Below, one piece after another: positions 1 to 7,148 of a stretch of DNA of 7,191 bases. Within the stretch, counting starts at the first letter, position 1, and every line of letters begins with the position of its first letter. This DNA is from Planctomycetaceae bacterium (GTDB lineage: Bacteria > Planctomycetota > Planctomycetia > Planctomycetales > Planctomycetaceae): contig JALWSL010000222.1 in assembly GCA_027080405.1 (NCBI GenBank), forward strand, positions 1-7,191. Reading direction: 5' to 3'. Under the pieces are notes generated by a model. It did not search any database and was not told the DNA's origin. It saw only the letters and a list, made by a program, of their open reading frames with translations. The position numbers and the translations under genes are program-made.

Positions 1-1
1 A

Positions 2-712
2 CTATGGCCTGCGCATCTCAGCATTCTATACGATCCTCCCATTCGCGGCATCGCCCTGTTGATTGCCCTCTCGATCGCCGGTTGGGGCGTCATCGGGTTC
101 ATTCTGTGGAAAGTGCGGCAACGGGTTCCCCTGCTTCTGTTTGCAGTAGCCTGTTTTTTCGCTCCACTGGTTCCAGTGTTGAACCTGTTTCCTATCACGA
201 CGCTTATGAATGATCGCTATCTCTATCTGGCCTGTATCCCGTTTTTTGCCATGATGATCGCCGGTTTGCAGTCGGGAATTGAAATGGGGATCGGCCTCGT
301 CCACCGTATGATCAAAACAATCAACCTGTCCGCCGTGAAAAACCTGTCTGATACGCTAAAAGAAAGAGACAGCCTTCTCGCACATCGAATTCTAATCACC
401 GGATTGAGCATTGCCATCATCATGGGAGCGGTTCGAACAAACCAATACCTTTTGGTCTGGAAAAACGACCGCGCACTCTGGGAGCACGCCAGTACCCAAA
501 CTCCGGAATTACCGGTCGTTCAATATCAGTATGCCTTGGCTCTTTGGAGATCAGGCGATCACCAAAAAGCGATCGACGCCTTGGAGCGTGCATTGTCACT
601 GGATCGCGTAGATGCTTACGACCAAAAACGCTTTGAAAAGAAGCGGCTGGAATTTCGGGATAAACTGGAACACTTGACAACGGCCGATCCCGCTGAACGA
701 ACTGCAAGTTGA
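2..712 (+). CDS. C-terminal part of a GT-C (TMTC-like) membrane glycosyltransferase with a TPR; 5' truncated by the window edge
   Basis: The frame is open from base 2 with no stop upstream, so the gene starts outside the window; the TTG at 59 is not its start. The visible 236 residues begin LWPAHLSILYD, which fits the loop before the last membrane helices of TMTC/O-mannosyltransferase-like proteins. About four hydrophobic stretches follow: IALLIALSIAGWGVIGFIL, PLLLFAVACFFAPLVPVL, YLYLACIPFFAMMIAGL and ILITGLSIAIIMGAV. Between the second and third lies 'NLFPITTLMNDRYLYL', a signature-like segment of this family. After the last helix, 'WKNDRALWEHASTQTP' leads into one TPR unit (about residues 171-204), then a charged tail. 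Known of the family: lipid-linked sugar transfer to proteins at the membrane, with TPRs for acceptor binding. The acceptor here is unknown. Other GT-C proteins with TPRs are possible. Downstream is a spacer and then a separately promoted micro-gene. Confidence 0.8.
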   Translation, partial: LWPAHLSILYDPPIRGIALLIALSIAGWGVIGFILWKVRQRVPLLLFAVACFFAPLVPVLNLFPITTLMNDRYLYLACIPFFAMMIAGLQSGIEMGIGLVHRMIKTINLSAVKNLSDTLKERDSLLAHRILITGLSIAIIMGAVRTNQYLLVWKNDRALWEHASTQTPELPVVQYQYALALWRSGDHQKAIDALERALSLDRVDAYDQKRFEKKRLEFRDKLEHLTTADPAERTAS

Positions 713-730
713 GGCCCTCCGCATCAGCCC

Positions 731-783
731 GTTGCCATTCGATAATCCTTCTGGAGAAGAAAATATCAGGGCAACTGTTGTTT
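731..783 (+). terminator. Possible terminator after the glycosyltransferase gene
   Basis: GTTGCC (731-736) can pair with GGCAAC (770-775). Inside the loop a smaller CTTC-tgga-GAAG hairpin can form, and the outer stem is followed by the T-rich TGTTGTTTTT. The loop is long (33 nt) for an intrinsic terminator and the T-run overlaps a predicted -35 box, so this is a weak call. Confidence 0.25.
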
Positions 784-806
784 TTCTCGAACTCTGGCTT
801 TATAAT
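778..806 (+). promoter_or_regulatory. Sigma-70-like promoter for the micro-gene at 878
   Basis: TTGTTT (778-783) and a perfect TATAAT (801-806) are separated by 17 bp, an ideal housekeeping spacing. Transcription would start near 812-814, giving an untranslated leader of about 65 nt before the ATG at 878. Its position just upstream of the 28-codon ORF supports that ORF being a real gene. It rests on consensus match only. Confidence 0.5.
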
Positions 807-877
807 CTCGCCTCGTTTAACCGCTGGTATTTGAAAACCTCGTTCATTTTCGATTCGGATGGGTAGGAATTTTTTGT

Positions 878-964
878 ATGGGTACTAAGAAATCGGGTAA
901 AGGCAGACGCAAGATCGGGCGAAAAAAAAGGCGGATGCGCGCAAAAATACGCCATCGCAAATAA
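878..964 (+). CDS. 28-residue, highly basic micro-protein; candidate AURKAIP1/COX24 (bS22/mS38-like) small ribosomal protein
   Basis: ATG at 878 and TAA at 962-964 encode 28 residues, 16 of them Lys or Arg (8 each) plus one His. It begins MGTKKSGKGRRKIG and ends KIRHRK. The pattern 'RR-KI--KKRR-R-----RH-K' resembles, from memory, the tiny bacterial AURKAIP1/COX24-domain proteins (bS22 of actinobacteria, similar proteins in Bacteroidetes; mitochondrial mS38), which bind rRNA in the small subunit. Alignment needs about one residue of gap, and the usual 'KKRR' near the N-terminus reads 'KGRR'. An AGGA (865-868) lies 9 nt before the ATG, and a promoter-like pair sits at 778-806. Alternatives are a THX-like ribosomal peptide or a chance basic ORF. 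It overlaps no other gene and would be missed by callers with a 30-residue cut-off. Confidence 0.6.
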   Translation: MGTKKSGKGRRKIGRKKRRMRAKIRHRK

Positions 965-1275
965 GTGCTGATCAAGTACCGATGCTGGTCCCCCTCTGAT
1001 GCTGTCACTCCATTCGAACAGGGCGGTCTATTCGATTCTGGGCCATCATGGCCGGTTTGGTGAAGAAGCCATCATTGCTTTCTACAGCTTCTGCATGCAA
1101 GAAGGGTTCCCCCGTCTGCTTCGGGCTAAAAAGCCGGAATTGCATGCGTACCCGGCATGCCCAATGGCACCACATGCCTAATGGTGTCACTTCTGGAAGG
1201 CGAACGCTTTAAGAACGACGCAGCGGAAGATCGTCGTAAAACTTCGCAACAGTTCGGACATCAGGTGTTGTGCCC
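965..1275. other. Spacer of about 310 bp with inverted repeats and only unrecognised short ORFs
   Basis: No protein family is recognisable here on either strand. Three small inverted repeats can be seen: GGCCA-tca-TGGCC (1041-1053); an imperfect TTC-g-GGCT-aaaa-AGCC-g-GAA (1120-1139); and TGGCACCA-9 nt-TGGTGTCA (1165-1189, all pairs possible in RNA with one G-U). None is followed by a T-run. GCATGC occurs twice at about 1142-1160. A plus-strand ORF of 40 codons (ATG 1157 or 1181, TAA 1277-1279) starts MPNGTTCLMVSLLEGE and overlaps the RidA stop tail-to-tail. It has no clear Shine-Dalgarno and is probably chance. A 60-codon ORF from 999 has no recognised similarity either. Confidence 0.5.
1215..1237 (-). 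terminator. Candidate hairpin downstream of the RidA-family gene
   Basis: ACGACG (1215-1220) and CGTCGT (1232-1237) form a 6-bp stem with an 11-nt loop, about 40 bp past the RidA stop. Read on the minus strand it is followed by TTCTTAAAG, only weakly T-rich. It could end the RidA transcript, but the U-tract is poor. Confidence 0.25.
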
Positions 1276-1743
1276 CTAAACTTCCACCCAAACCGCCACT
1301 TCGACTGCTGCATTCAGCGGAAGTTCATTAGAACCAACCGCAAAACGTGTATGCTTGCCCGCCTCTCCGTAAAGATCGACCAGCAATTCTGATGCTCCAT
1401 TGAGTACGTGTGCCTGATCATGAAACCCGGGAGCGGATTGCACGAACCCCTCAACACGAACAACCCGGTTGACATCGTCCAGACTACCCAGGCAATGCTT
1501 GATCTGCGCCAACGCGTTCAGGCAACAGATTTTTGCGGCATTGTAGCCCTCCTGCTTGGTCAATTCACTCCCCACCTTGCCAGTAAAAACAAGCTCTTTC
1601 CCCAAAACTGGAAGTTGACCGCTGGTCATCACAAGATTACCGGTCCGCAGAACAGGGACATAGAAACCCACCGCTCCGGGAGGATTAGGCAGTACCTCGC
1701 CACGCTTTGCAAGAATCGCTTCAACAGAAGATGATTGCCCCAT
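1276..1743 (-). CDS. RidA/YjgF/YER057c/UK114-family protein (YjgF_endoribonuc-type subfamily)
   Basis: A 155-residue protein starting [19 protein letters not shown]. The frame stays open 85 codons further upstream, but that stretch looks non-coding. The ATG at 1743 has GGAGG just before it and AAGGAG 11 nt upstream, and it gives the family's usual length. Visible hallmarks are '[18 protein letters not shown]' (28-45), '[28 protein letters not shown]' in outline (55-82), '[28 protein letters not shown]' in outline (94-121), and '[18 protein letters not shown]' (132-149). Arg133 aligns with the Arg that holds the substrate carboxylate in archetypal RidA, a trimeric enamine/imine deaminase that removes 2-aminoacrylate. 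This longer subfamily (about 150 residues) is less well characterised, so its substrate is uncertain. It is divergent from the propeller gene and convergent with the spacer ORFs, so it is probably monocistronic. Confidence 0.9.
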   Translation of the reverse strand: MGQSSSVEAILAKRGEVLPNPPGAVGFYVPVLRTGNLVMTSGQLPVLGKELVFTGKVGSELTKQEGYNAAKICCLNALAQIKHCLGSLDDVNRVVRVEGFVQSAPGFHDQAHVLNGASELLVDLYGEAGKHTRFAVGSNELPLNAAVEVAVWVEV

Positions 1744-1780
1744 ACCCTCCAGTTCTCCTTCAGTGAGAGGAATTATTGAC

Positions 1781-1810
1781 GTTATAACGGTAAGGCGCCC
1801 ATCATAACAA
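1781..1810 (-). promoter_or_regulatory. Candidate promoter for the RidA-family gene
   Basis: On the minus strand, TTGTTA (1810-1805) and TATAAC (1786-1781) are 18 bp apart, about 40 bp upstream of the ATG at 1743. It rests on consensus match and sensible position only. Confidence 0.35.
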
Positions 1811-1866
1811 AACAGAGTTGAAAAACGAGTCTCACGCATATTCGTAAGCCGAGATTGATCATCTGC

Positions 1867-1896
1867 TTGAAACAAGACATAAAGGTAAGTTAATAT
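1867..1896 (+). promoter_or_regulatory. Candidate promoter for the secreted propeller gene
   Basis: TTGAAA (1867-1872) and TAATAT (1891-1896) are separated by 18 bp, leaving a leader of about 80 nt before the ATG at 1984. It lies back to back with the RidA promoter candidate within a 240-bp divergent spacer that holds nothing else I recognise. Confidence 0.4.
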
Positions 1897-1983
1897 GCCC
1901 GTGCGGGGAAATTGCCACAAACAAAACGGATTGAAATTGTTGCCCGGAATGTGGCCTGAAATCTTTTTGATGGAGACTATCAC

Positions 1984-3546
1984 ATGCGTCTTTGCCACAT
2001 GACATGCTGCCTGCTGTTTCTTGCCCTGTTTGCAGTTGATGCCGATGCGGGAACCTTCACGGGAACCATCAGGGAGATTTCACCTGATGGAAAGAATATC
2101 ACGGTCTATTCGGCCAGTCGAAAAAAAGCGGTGAGCTTCCCCGTTGATGGTCGAAAGCTGAAAGTCTCCATCAACAATAAAACAGGGAGAGTTTCCCAGT
2201 TGAAAGTTGGAGATCTGGTGACGATATTCACCTCGACTTCTGGAACCCCATTGAAAATTTACTGCAGAGAACCACTCGGGAACAAACCGACTCGCCGGCC
2301 AACGACGCCTACAAAGAAAAAAAGTCCAAAAACCAAAACCGGGAAATCTTCCAGGCCAAACGCCGTTGCGGGAAACGTTCCCGGATGGACGCAGTTTCTG
2401 GGACCGAATCGCGCTAACCGATCCATGGAAAGTGGATTACTGGATCGTTGGCCCGACTCTGGCCCGGAACTGCTTTGGACGGCCCGCAATCTGGGAGAAG
2501 GATATTCAGCGGTCAGCATTGCCGACGGAAAAGTGTTCACGATGGGGACACGAAACGGCCAGGAAATTGTTCTCGCGATCGATCTTCAAACAGGCAAAGA
2601 ACTCTGGGCCACTCCTAATGGAGAAATTTTCCGTGATGGAATGGGAAACGGTCCGCGCAGTACGCCAACCTACGACAACGGCAAACTCTATTCGCTGGGA
2701 GCCAATGGAGACCTGAGTTGTCTGAATGCGCAAAACGGCCAATCTGTCTGGAAGCAGAATATTCTTTCCACCTATGGGGCGCAGAACATCCAGTGGGGGA
2801 TTTCGGAATCTCCTCTGGTTGATGGCGAAAAGGTCGTTTGCACTCCCGGGGGAAGTGTCGCCACGATGGTTGCATTGAACAAACAGAATGGCTCTCCGAT
2901 CTGGCTGGCCAAGGTACCGGGAAACCCGAAAGCAGGCTACGCATCTGTCGTTGTCGCAACAATCCACGGACGAAAAGAGTACATCAATTTTAGCCACGAT
3001 GGGTTGCTCGGGGTCGATGCGGAAAGCGGAAAACCTCTTTGGGGCGACAACAACGCATCCAATGGAACTGCAAATTGCAGTTCGGTCGTCGTCTTCAAAG
3101 ATGCGGTTTTTTACGCTTCCGGTTATGGTACTGGTGGTGCACTGCTGGCGTTCAGTTCTCGTGATGCAAAACCGACAATGGTTTATAAGACCAACAAGAT
3201 GAAAAATCACCACGGCGGTATGGTCGCTGTCGATGGATTCATCTACGGTTCAAATGAACAGATCCTGACCTGTCTTAACGTGCGGACGGGGAAAGAAACC
3301 TGGGAAGATCGTCTCAATGGAGATGGTAAAGGGGCAATCACTTACGCAGATGGCAGACTCTACTTCCGCAGTGAAAAAGGGCCGATGTACCTGATCGAAG
3401 CGAATCCGAAAGAAGTGATCATCAAGGGAAGATTCGACCAACCCGAGCGCAGCGGCAACCAGGCGTGGGCGCGCCCAGTCGTTGCCAATGGCAAGCTCTT
3501 TTTGCGAGATCAGGACATCCTGCTTTGCTACAATGTCAAGAAGTAA
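1984..3546 (+). CDS. Secreted PQQ-like (BamB-type) beta-propeller protein with an extra N-terminal beta domain
   Basis: 520 residues. GGAG (1972-1975) lies 8 nt before the ATG. Residues 1-22 are a signal peptide (hydrophobic [11 protein letters not shown], likely cut near ADA-GTF), so the protein is exported. Residues 23-95 form a small beta-rich domain ([20 protein letters not shown]... VGDLVTIF), reminiscent of DUF5666-like or OB-type folds. Residues 97-130 are a Pro/Thr/Lys linker. From W135 ('[13 protein letters not shown]', then '[11 protein letters not shown]') runs the propeller, with blade-ending G-x-x-x-W motifs: TGKELW (203-208), NGQSVW (251-256), NGSPIW (302-307), SGKPLW (348-353) and TGKETW (435-440). 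This is typical of PQQ-binding-like repeat proteins found in many copies in planctomycetes. No dehydrogenase catalytic signature is evident, so binding of PQQ is not implied; a scaffold or surface role is more likely. It is divergent from RidA and convergent with RNase R. Confidence 0.9.
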   Translation: MRLCHMTCCLLFLALFAVDADAGTFTGTIREISPDGKNITVYSASRKKAVSFPVDGRKLKVSINNKTGRVSQLKVGDLVTIFTSTSGTPLKIYCREPLGNKPTRRPTTPTKKKSPKTKTGKSSRPNAVAGNVPGWTQFLGPNRANRSMESGLLDRWPDSGPELLWTARNLGEGYSAVSIADGKVFTMGTRNGQEIVLAIDLQTGKELWATPNGEIFRDGMGNGPRSTPTYDNGKLYSLGANGDLSCLNAQNGQSVWKQNILSTYGAQNIQWGISESPLVDGEKVVCTPGGSVATMVALNKQNGSPIWLAKVPGNPKAGYASVVVATIHGRKEYINFSHDGLLGVDAESGKPLWGDNNASNGTANCSSVVVFKDAVFYASGYGTGGALLAFSSRDAKPTMVYKTNKMKNHHGGMVAVDGFIYGSNEQILTCLNVRTGKETWEDRLNGDGKGAITYADGRLYFRSEKGPMYLIEANPKEVIIKGRFDQPERSGNQAWARPVVANGKLFLRDQDILLCYNVKK

Positions 3547-3722
3547 TGCCCCTTCAGGGATCAATCAACTTTGCCCGGCCGTTTCTTCGTACCCACTACT
3601 TCGCACCCGTAACTCTGTGAGACTTTACAGTTGCAGCGAAAGCATGTGTGCATTTGCGCCCTTTACGCAGTGAGCGATTGACGGCACTGTGTGGGCAGGC
3701 TGTTTCCTGTTTTGGCGATTTC
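3547..3722. other. Convergent spacer between the propeller gene and RNase R
   Basis: This 176-bp gap separates two genes whose 3' ends face each other. The only structure of note is a bulged stem, GCGAAAGC (3636-3643) with GC-a-TTT-g-CGC (3650-3659) and a 6-nt loop, which could serve transcripts from either side. There is no T-tract on either strand, so a terminator call is weak. No gene was recognised. Confidence 0.3.
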
Positions 3723-6008
3723 CTATTTTCCGGAACGACGCTTTCTTCGATTCCCTTTGGCTGTACTTTTTTTGGCGGCTATTTTATGACGGGAGGCCTG
3801 TTTTGCCTTTTTCCTGCTGTCTCTTTCAGCAACTTTGTTATTGGCTGAAGACCTCTTGTAGACTTTTTCCAAAGCAAAATTGAGGGTTCGTCTGCTCAAA
3901 TCGACACTGGCGACCTTGACACGGACTTGAGCTCCCAACTGTAATCGAACGCCGGTCCGTCTTCCCGTCAGACAGTGAGATTCCCGTTCAAAATCGAACT
4001 TGTCGATTTTTTCCAGAACGCTGATGTGTGTAATCCCCTCAGCCGGAACTTGTATAAGTTGACAGAAAATCCCAAAACGTTCGACTCCCGTGATAATGCC
4101 ATCGACTTCTTCACCGATGCGCTGCTCCATGTACTCGAGCAATTTCAATTTGGTCAAATCACGTTCAGCCCGTTCAGCTCGGCGAGACGTTTCGTTACAA
4201 TGATTGGCGATCTGCAGAATCTTTTCGATGCTTTCCCCTTGATACCTGTCGCCACGAATCAGAAGACGATCAACGATTCGGTGCACCGTCAAATCGGGAT
4301 ACCGGCGAATCGGGCTGGTAAAATGGCAATAATCTTCGACTGCAAGCGCATAATGCCCCTCTGGTTCGGGTGAGTATTCTGCCTGCTTGAGACTGCGTAG
4401 CAGTGCATAATGTACGGCCCGCTCCAAAGGTGTGCCTCTGGTCTGATCAAGCAACTTCTGCAAATCGTATCGACCTGGATGCTTGGGCAGTTCCAGACCA
4501 AGTGATTCGACGAACTCACCGAACAGCTTCATCTTGTCGGTTGCAGGAGGGGCATGAACCCTTCTCAAAAAGTGGACGCCACGAGATGTCAACTCCCGTG
4601 CCACCGCGATATTCGCAGCCAGCATGAATTCTTCAATAATCTGGTGCGATTCGTCGTTTTCAACAATGTAGGCCCCGGTCACTTTTCCCTGTTTGTTGAA
4701 GTTCAGGCGAGTTTCCGGCATGTCCAACTCCAACGCTCCCCCCTTGAAGCGTCGTGATCGCAGAATTCTGGCCAATTTCTGCATATCGAGCAGCAACCGG
4801 TAAACCTTTTCATCGAAATCGCCCTTCTGTTTTTCGGGCGCTTCCAAAAATTCCATGACCTGTTTGTAATGAAGCCGCTGTTTCACTTTGATCACCGAAT
4901 TACTGAACCGGGTATCGACAGGGACTCCCTCAGCGTTGAACTCGATGAAAACGGATTTTACGAACCGAACGTGATCCTGCTGCAAGCTGGCCAACCCGTT
5001 GGAAAGTATTTCGGGAAGCATCGGAATTACCTTGGTTGGCAGGTAAACGCTGGTTCCACGCTTGAACGCTTCCTCATCGAGCGGTGTATCAGGCTGTACA
5101 AAGTAGGAGACATCCGCAATGTGGACTCCCAAATGCCAATGTCCGTTGTCTGTTTGAACAAGCGATATGGCGTCGTCGAAATCACGGGCATCTTTCGGAT
5201 CAATCGTGATGACCGTATCGAGCGTCAAGTCGAGCCGGTCTTGAAAATCGGTTTCATCAAATTCCATTGCCTGCCTGCTGGCCTGATCAATGGCAGCTTG
5301 CGAGAAATCGGTGGGAAGCCCAAATTCGTGAATGATCGTCAAGGTATCGACGCCAGTTGCTCCGCGTGGTCCGAGAACTTCAATCAATACCCCTTCGCCG
5401 ACGTTGTTGCGGTCGGGGAATTTGATCATCTCAATCAGGACCATGTCGTTTTCTTCGATCTGGTCGGTCTGCACATCCCCCAGCCAGATGGCTTCTTCGA
5501 AATCGTTACCGTCAATAAAAACGTAGCCTTGTCCCTGCTCTTCAAAGTAGCTGCCAACGAACCGGGTTGTGGATCGATTGACAACCTTCACCACTCGCCC
5601 ACACCGCTGCCCGCCCGATCGGGTACGCCTCAGCAACTGGACGAGTACTTCGTCCCCCGATTGTGCATCACCCAGATCGCTTCTTTGGATGAAGATGTCG
5701 TCATCACGCCCGGCACTTTTCCCGTCAAGCAATGTCACGTACCCATTGCCACTGGAAACACGGCGCATGATCCCGCGCAGAAGATTGCGAGACTCCCCGG
5801 TGGCTCTGGCCTCAATCCGATTGAACTTGCCCCGCTTCAGTTTACCCTCATCAATTAACTGGTCGACTACTGCTTCAAATTTTGAAAACTTTTTCCCGTC
5901 AACGTTCAACTTCCCGGCTAACGCCCGTATTTTTTGGGGTTTGTAGTCCTTTTTTGAAACATATTTGAGGATTCGTCCCCGTAAATCTCGTTCTTTGTGC
6001 TTAGCTAT
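3723..6008 (-). CDS. rnr: Ribonuclease R (RNB/VacB-family 3'-5' exoribonuclease), with an apparent non-canonical start
   Basis: A processive 3'-5' hydrolytic exoribonuclease that degrades structured RNA. From the first canonical codon (TTG 5909) it is 728 residues; from the proposed ATA at 6006-6008 it is 761, normal for the family. In 761 numbering: N-terminal HTH (about 8-60, '[20 protein letters not shown]'); two cold-shock OB domains (about 79-125 and 150-198); RNB domain (about 253-583) with the metal-binding signature [15 protein letters not shown], where Asp270, Asp276, Asp278 and Asp279 match the catalytic aspartates, and '[16 protein letters not shown]' near 562; S1 domain (about 632-714, '[15 protein letters not shown]'); then a Lys/Arg-rich tail (about 718-761). 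TTG 5909 would cut the HTH in half and has no spaced ribosome-binding site. AAGGAG (6022-6017) is 8 nt before ATA. The identity is certain; the start is not. Confidence 0.95.
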   Translation of the reverse strand: MAKHKERDLRGRILKYVSKKDYKPQKIRALAGKLNVDGKKFSKFEAVVDQLIDEGKLKRGKFNRIEARATGESRNLLRGIMRRVSSGNGYVTLLDGKSAGRDDDIFIQRSDLGDAQSGDEVLVQLLRRTRSGGQRCGRVVKVVNRSTTRFVGSYFEEQGQGYVFIDGNDFEEAIWLGDVQTDQIEENDMVLIEMIKFPDRNNVGEGVLIEVLGPRGATGVDTLTIIHEFGLPTDFSQAAIDQASRQAMEFDETDFQDRLDLTLDTVITIDPKDARDFDDAISLVQTDNGHWHLGVHIADVSYFVQPDTPLDEEAFKRGTSVYLPTKVIPMLPEILSNGLASLQQDHVRFVKSVFIEFNAEGVPVDTRFSNSVIKVKQRLHYKQVMEFLEAPEKQKGDFDEKVYRLLLDMQKLARILRSRRFKGGALELDMPETRLNFNKQGKVTGAYIVENDESHQIIEEFMLAANIAVARELTSRGVHFLRRVHAPPATDKMKLFGEFVESLGLELPKHPGRYDLQKLLDQTRGTPLERAVHYALLRSLKQAEYSPEPEGHYALAVEDYCHFTSPIRRYPDLTVHRIVDRLLIRGDRYQGESIEKILQIANHCNETSRRAERAERDLTKLKLLEYMEQRIGEEVDGIITGVERFGIFCQLIQVPAEGITHISVLEKIDKFDFERESHCLTGRRTGVRLQLGAQVRVKVASVDLSRRTLNFALEKVYKRSSANNKVAERDSRKKAKQASRHKIAAKKSTAKGNRRKRRSGK

Positions 6009-6396
6009 CTGAATTACTCCTTGATCCCGTGAAATTGGACATTTTGGCTATTAATGTGCTCCCTGCACTACGTAACGGTTAAAGTTTACAAGCAGTGCGA
6101 TAACTTTTGAAAATCTCATTTTGGTTACGGTGGTCAGAACAGACCAGCCGTGCCGGGATTTCCCTCAACCAACAGCATTTTCCTGTTGTGCCAATCGAGG
6201 CATAACTGATACCATTGCAGCATGTTGACGGCTCGAACGCAACGACCATACCGGCCGCAATGCCCGATCGGAAGAAAAGAATCCAGCAGGGTCGATTTAT
6301 TCTGATCGCTATAAAAAGATAATTTAGCTGTAAAAGACAATTTATCTGATTATCCGATCTTTGCACAATCATAAAAGAAACAGGTGCCTGGTATCT
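6009..6396. other. Divergent spacer between RNase R and the methyltransferase
   Basis: This region should carry promoters for both flanking genes, but I see no pair with good -35, -10 and spacing. The part next to the methyltransferase (about 6295-6360) is clearly AT-rich, with TATAAA (6310-6315) and GATAAT (6318-6323) as possible -10 boxes lacking a good -35. A small inverted repeat CAACAG-7 nt-CTGTTG lies at 6170-6188. On the minus strand 6134-6340 is an open frame of 68 codons beginning with TTG and ending HNRKMLLVEGNPGTAGLF. It has no ribosome-binding site and I do not recognise it; it could be chance or a gene remnant. A 13-codon ATG leader ORF (6042-6001, minus) overlaps the RNase R start. 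Confidence 0.4.
6017..6022 (-). promoter_or_regulatory. Shine-Dalgarno that decides the RNase R start
   Basis: AAGGAG on the minus strand is a near-perfect anti-16S match. Eight nucleotides later comes the in-frame ATA (6008-6006), which opens a sequence [11 protein letters not shown] running straight into the conserved HTH. An in-frame ATT (6014-6012) is only 2 nt away, too close for normal initiation. No ATG, GTG or TTG lies in frame between this site and 5909. Confidence 0.6.
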
Positions 6397-7122
6397 ATGG
6401 AAAGTGGCAAGAAAAATCGTCCTGTTGTCGTGAAACTTTTGAACGAACTTCGCCCCGCCTCCATCCTGGATGCTCCCTCGGGGGATGGCTGGCTGAAAAA
6501 AGCCCTTGATTACGATGCAGAATTTTCGGGGCTCGACCTGTTTGAGGAAAAGCCGGAAGGTTACAGGGACTTTGCCCAAGCCGATCTTGATAACGGCTTG
6601 CCGGAAAGCCTTGGGAAATATGAGGCATTTGTAACATGCGAAGGCCTTGAGCACGTCGGCAATCCGCTCCTGCTGATCGAACACGCCAGCCGGCACCTTG
6701 TTGAAGGCGGGCTGATTGTCATCACAACCCCTAACACATGGTATCCGGCTGCCCGGTTGAAATTCCTGCTCCGTGGTTTTTTTCCCAGCTTCCCGTGTCT
6801 TGTTGGAAAAATAGAACGAGGCACGCATATGCACATTATGCCTTGGTCTTTTCCCCATCTCTTCCTCTATCTGAAGCTGGCCGGCTACACTGACATACGG
6901 CTTCATGAAGTGCAGGAAAAGAAACCAAGGCACTTCTACGAAAGATTGCTCAGCTTCCCGCAAAAAATTTACTGCCACAATAAAATGAAAAAGGCAACAA
7001 CAGAGGAAGAACGGAGATTCTGGGAAACAGCAGGTTCTGCACAATCAATCTATGGGCGGCATCTGGTAGTCACTGCGAGAAAACAAAACGCCGAAGTTTC
7101 TCGACAGGCAGAAGCAGCTTGA
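6397..7122 (+). CDS. Class I SAM-dependent methyltransferase (Methyltransf_11/12-like), substrate unknown
   Basis: 241 residues from the ATG at 6397, which has AGGTG (6382-6386) 10 nt upstream; the in-frame TTG at 6361 has no such site. The Rossmann fold signals are clear: motif I ILDAPSGDGW (23-32, a variant of the E/DxGxGxG loop), the acidic end of beta-2 at GLDLF (45-49, Asp47), 'QADLDNGLPE' (61-70), then 'FVTCEGLEHVGNPLLLIEHA' (78-97), where E85-H86 match the 'EHxxxP' motif, and 'GGLIVITTPN' (104-113). A segment 'HIMPWSFPHLFLYLKLAGYT' (136-155) is typical of the small methyltransferases found near surface-sugar or quinone genes. The tail after about 225 is polar. The substrate cannot be read from the sequence. 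A 321-codon open frame on the opposite strand (6079-7044) is a shadow. Confidence 0.85.
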   Translation: MESGKKNRPVVVKLLNELRPASILDAPSGDGWLKKALDYDAEFSGLDLFEEKPEGYRDFAQADLDNGLPESLGKYEAFVTCEGLEHVGNPLLLIEHASRHLVEGGLIVITTPNTWYPAARLKFLLRGFFPSFPCLVGKIERGTHMHIMPWSFPHLFLYLKLAGYTDIRLHEVQEKKPRHFYERLLSFPQKIYCHNKMKKATTEEERRFWETAGSAQSIYGRHLVVTARKQNAEVSRQAEAA

Positions 7123-7133
7123 GAAGCTGTTTT
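7112..7133 (+). terminator. Rho-independent-like terminator overlapping the methyltransferase stop codon
   Basis: AAGCAGCTT (7112-7120) pairs with AAGCTGTTT (7124-7132) as a 9-bp stem with one G-U around a 3-nt loop. The core CAGCTT/AAGCTG is followed by TTTT (7130-7133). The TGA stop (7120-7122) sits at the top of the stem and in the loop. The U-run is only four long and is followed by A residues, so strength is uncertain. Confidence 0.5.
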
Positions 7134-7148
7134 AAAAATCAATTCTTC

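Noticed and set aside
59..61. TTG as start of the first gene
   Set aside because: The frame continues to base 2 with family-like sequence (LWPAHLSILYD), so the gene is simply cut by the window edge.
999..1190. 60- and 61-codon ORFs on opposite strands in the spacer
   Set aside because: They overlap each other almost fully, have no ribosome-binding site and no recognisable similarity.
1744..1998. 85-codon N-terminal extension of the RidA-family protein
   Set aside because: It runs through the divergent promoter region, is not like the family, and the internal ATG at 1743 has strong ribosome-binding sequences and gives the normal length.
2506..3213. 235-codon minus-strand open frame inside the propeller gene
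   Set aside because: It is antisense to the repeat blades and its translation lacks any recognisable domain.
3547..3722. Strong bidirectional terminator between convergent genes
   Set aside because: The only stem (3636-3659) has two bulges and no T-run on either side, so I left it as a weak note.
4869..5858. 329-codon plus-strand open frame inside RNase R
   Set aside because: It is antisense to the conserved OB and RNB domains of RNase R, so it is a codon-bias shadow with no family signature.
6079..7044. 321-codon minus-strand open frame opposite the methyltransferase
   Set aside because: It reads as a Cys/Phe/Arg-rich shadow without recognisable domains, while the plus strand carries clear SAM-methyltransferase motifs and a sensible start.
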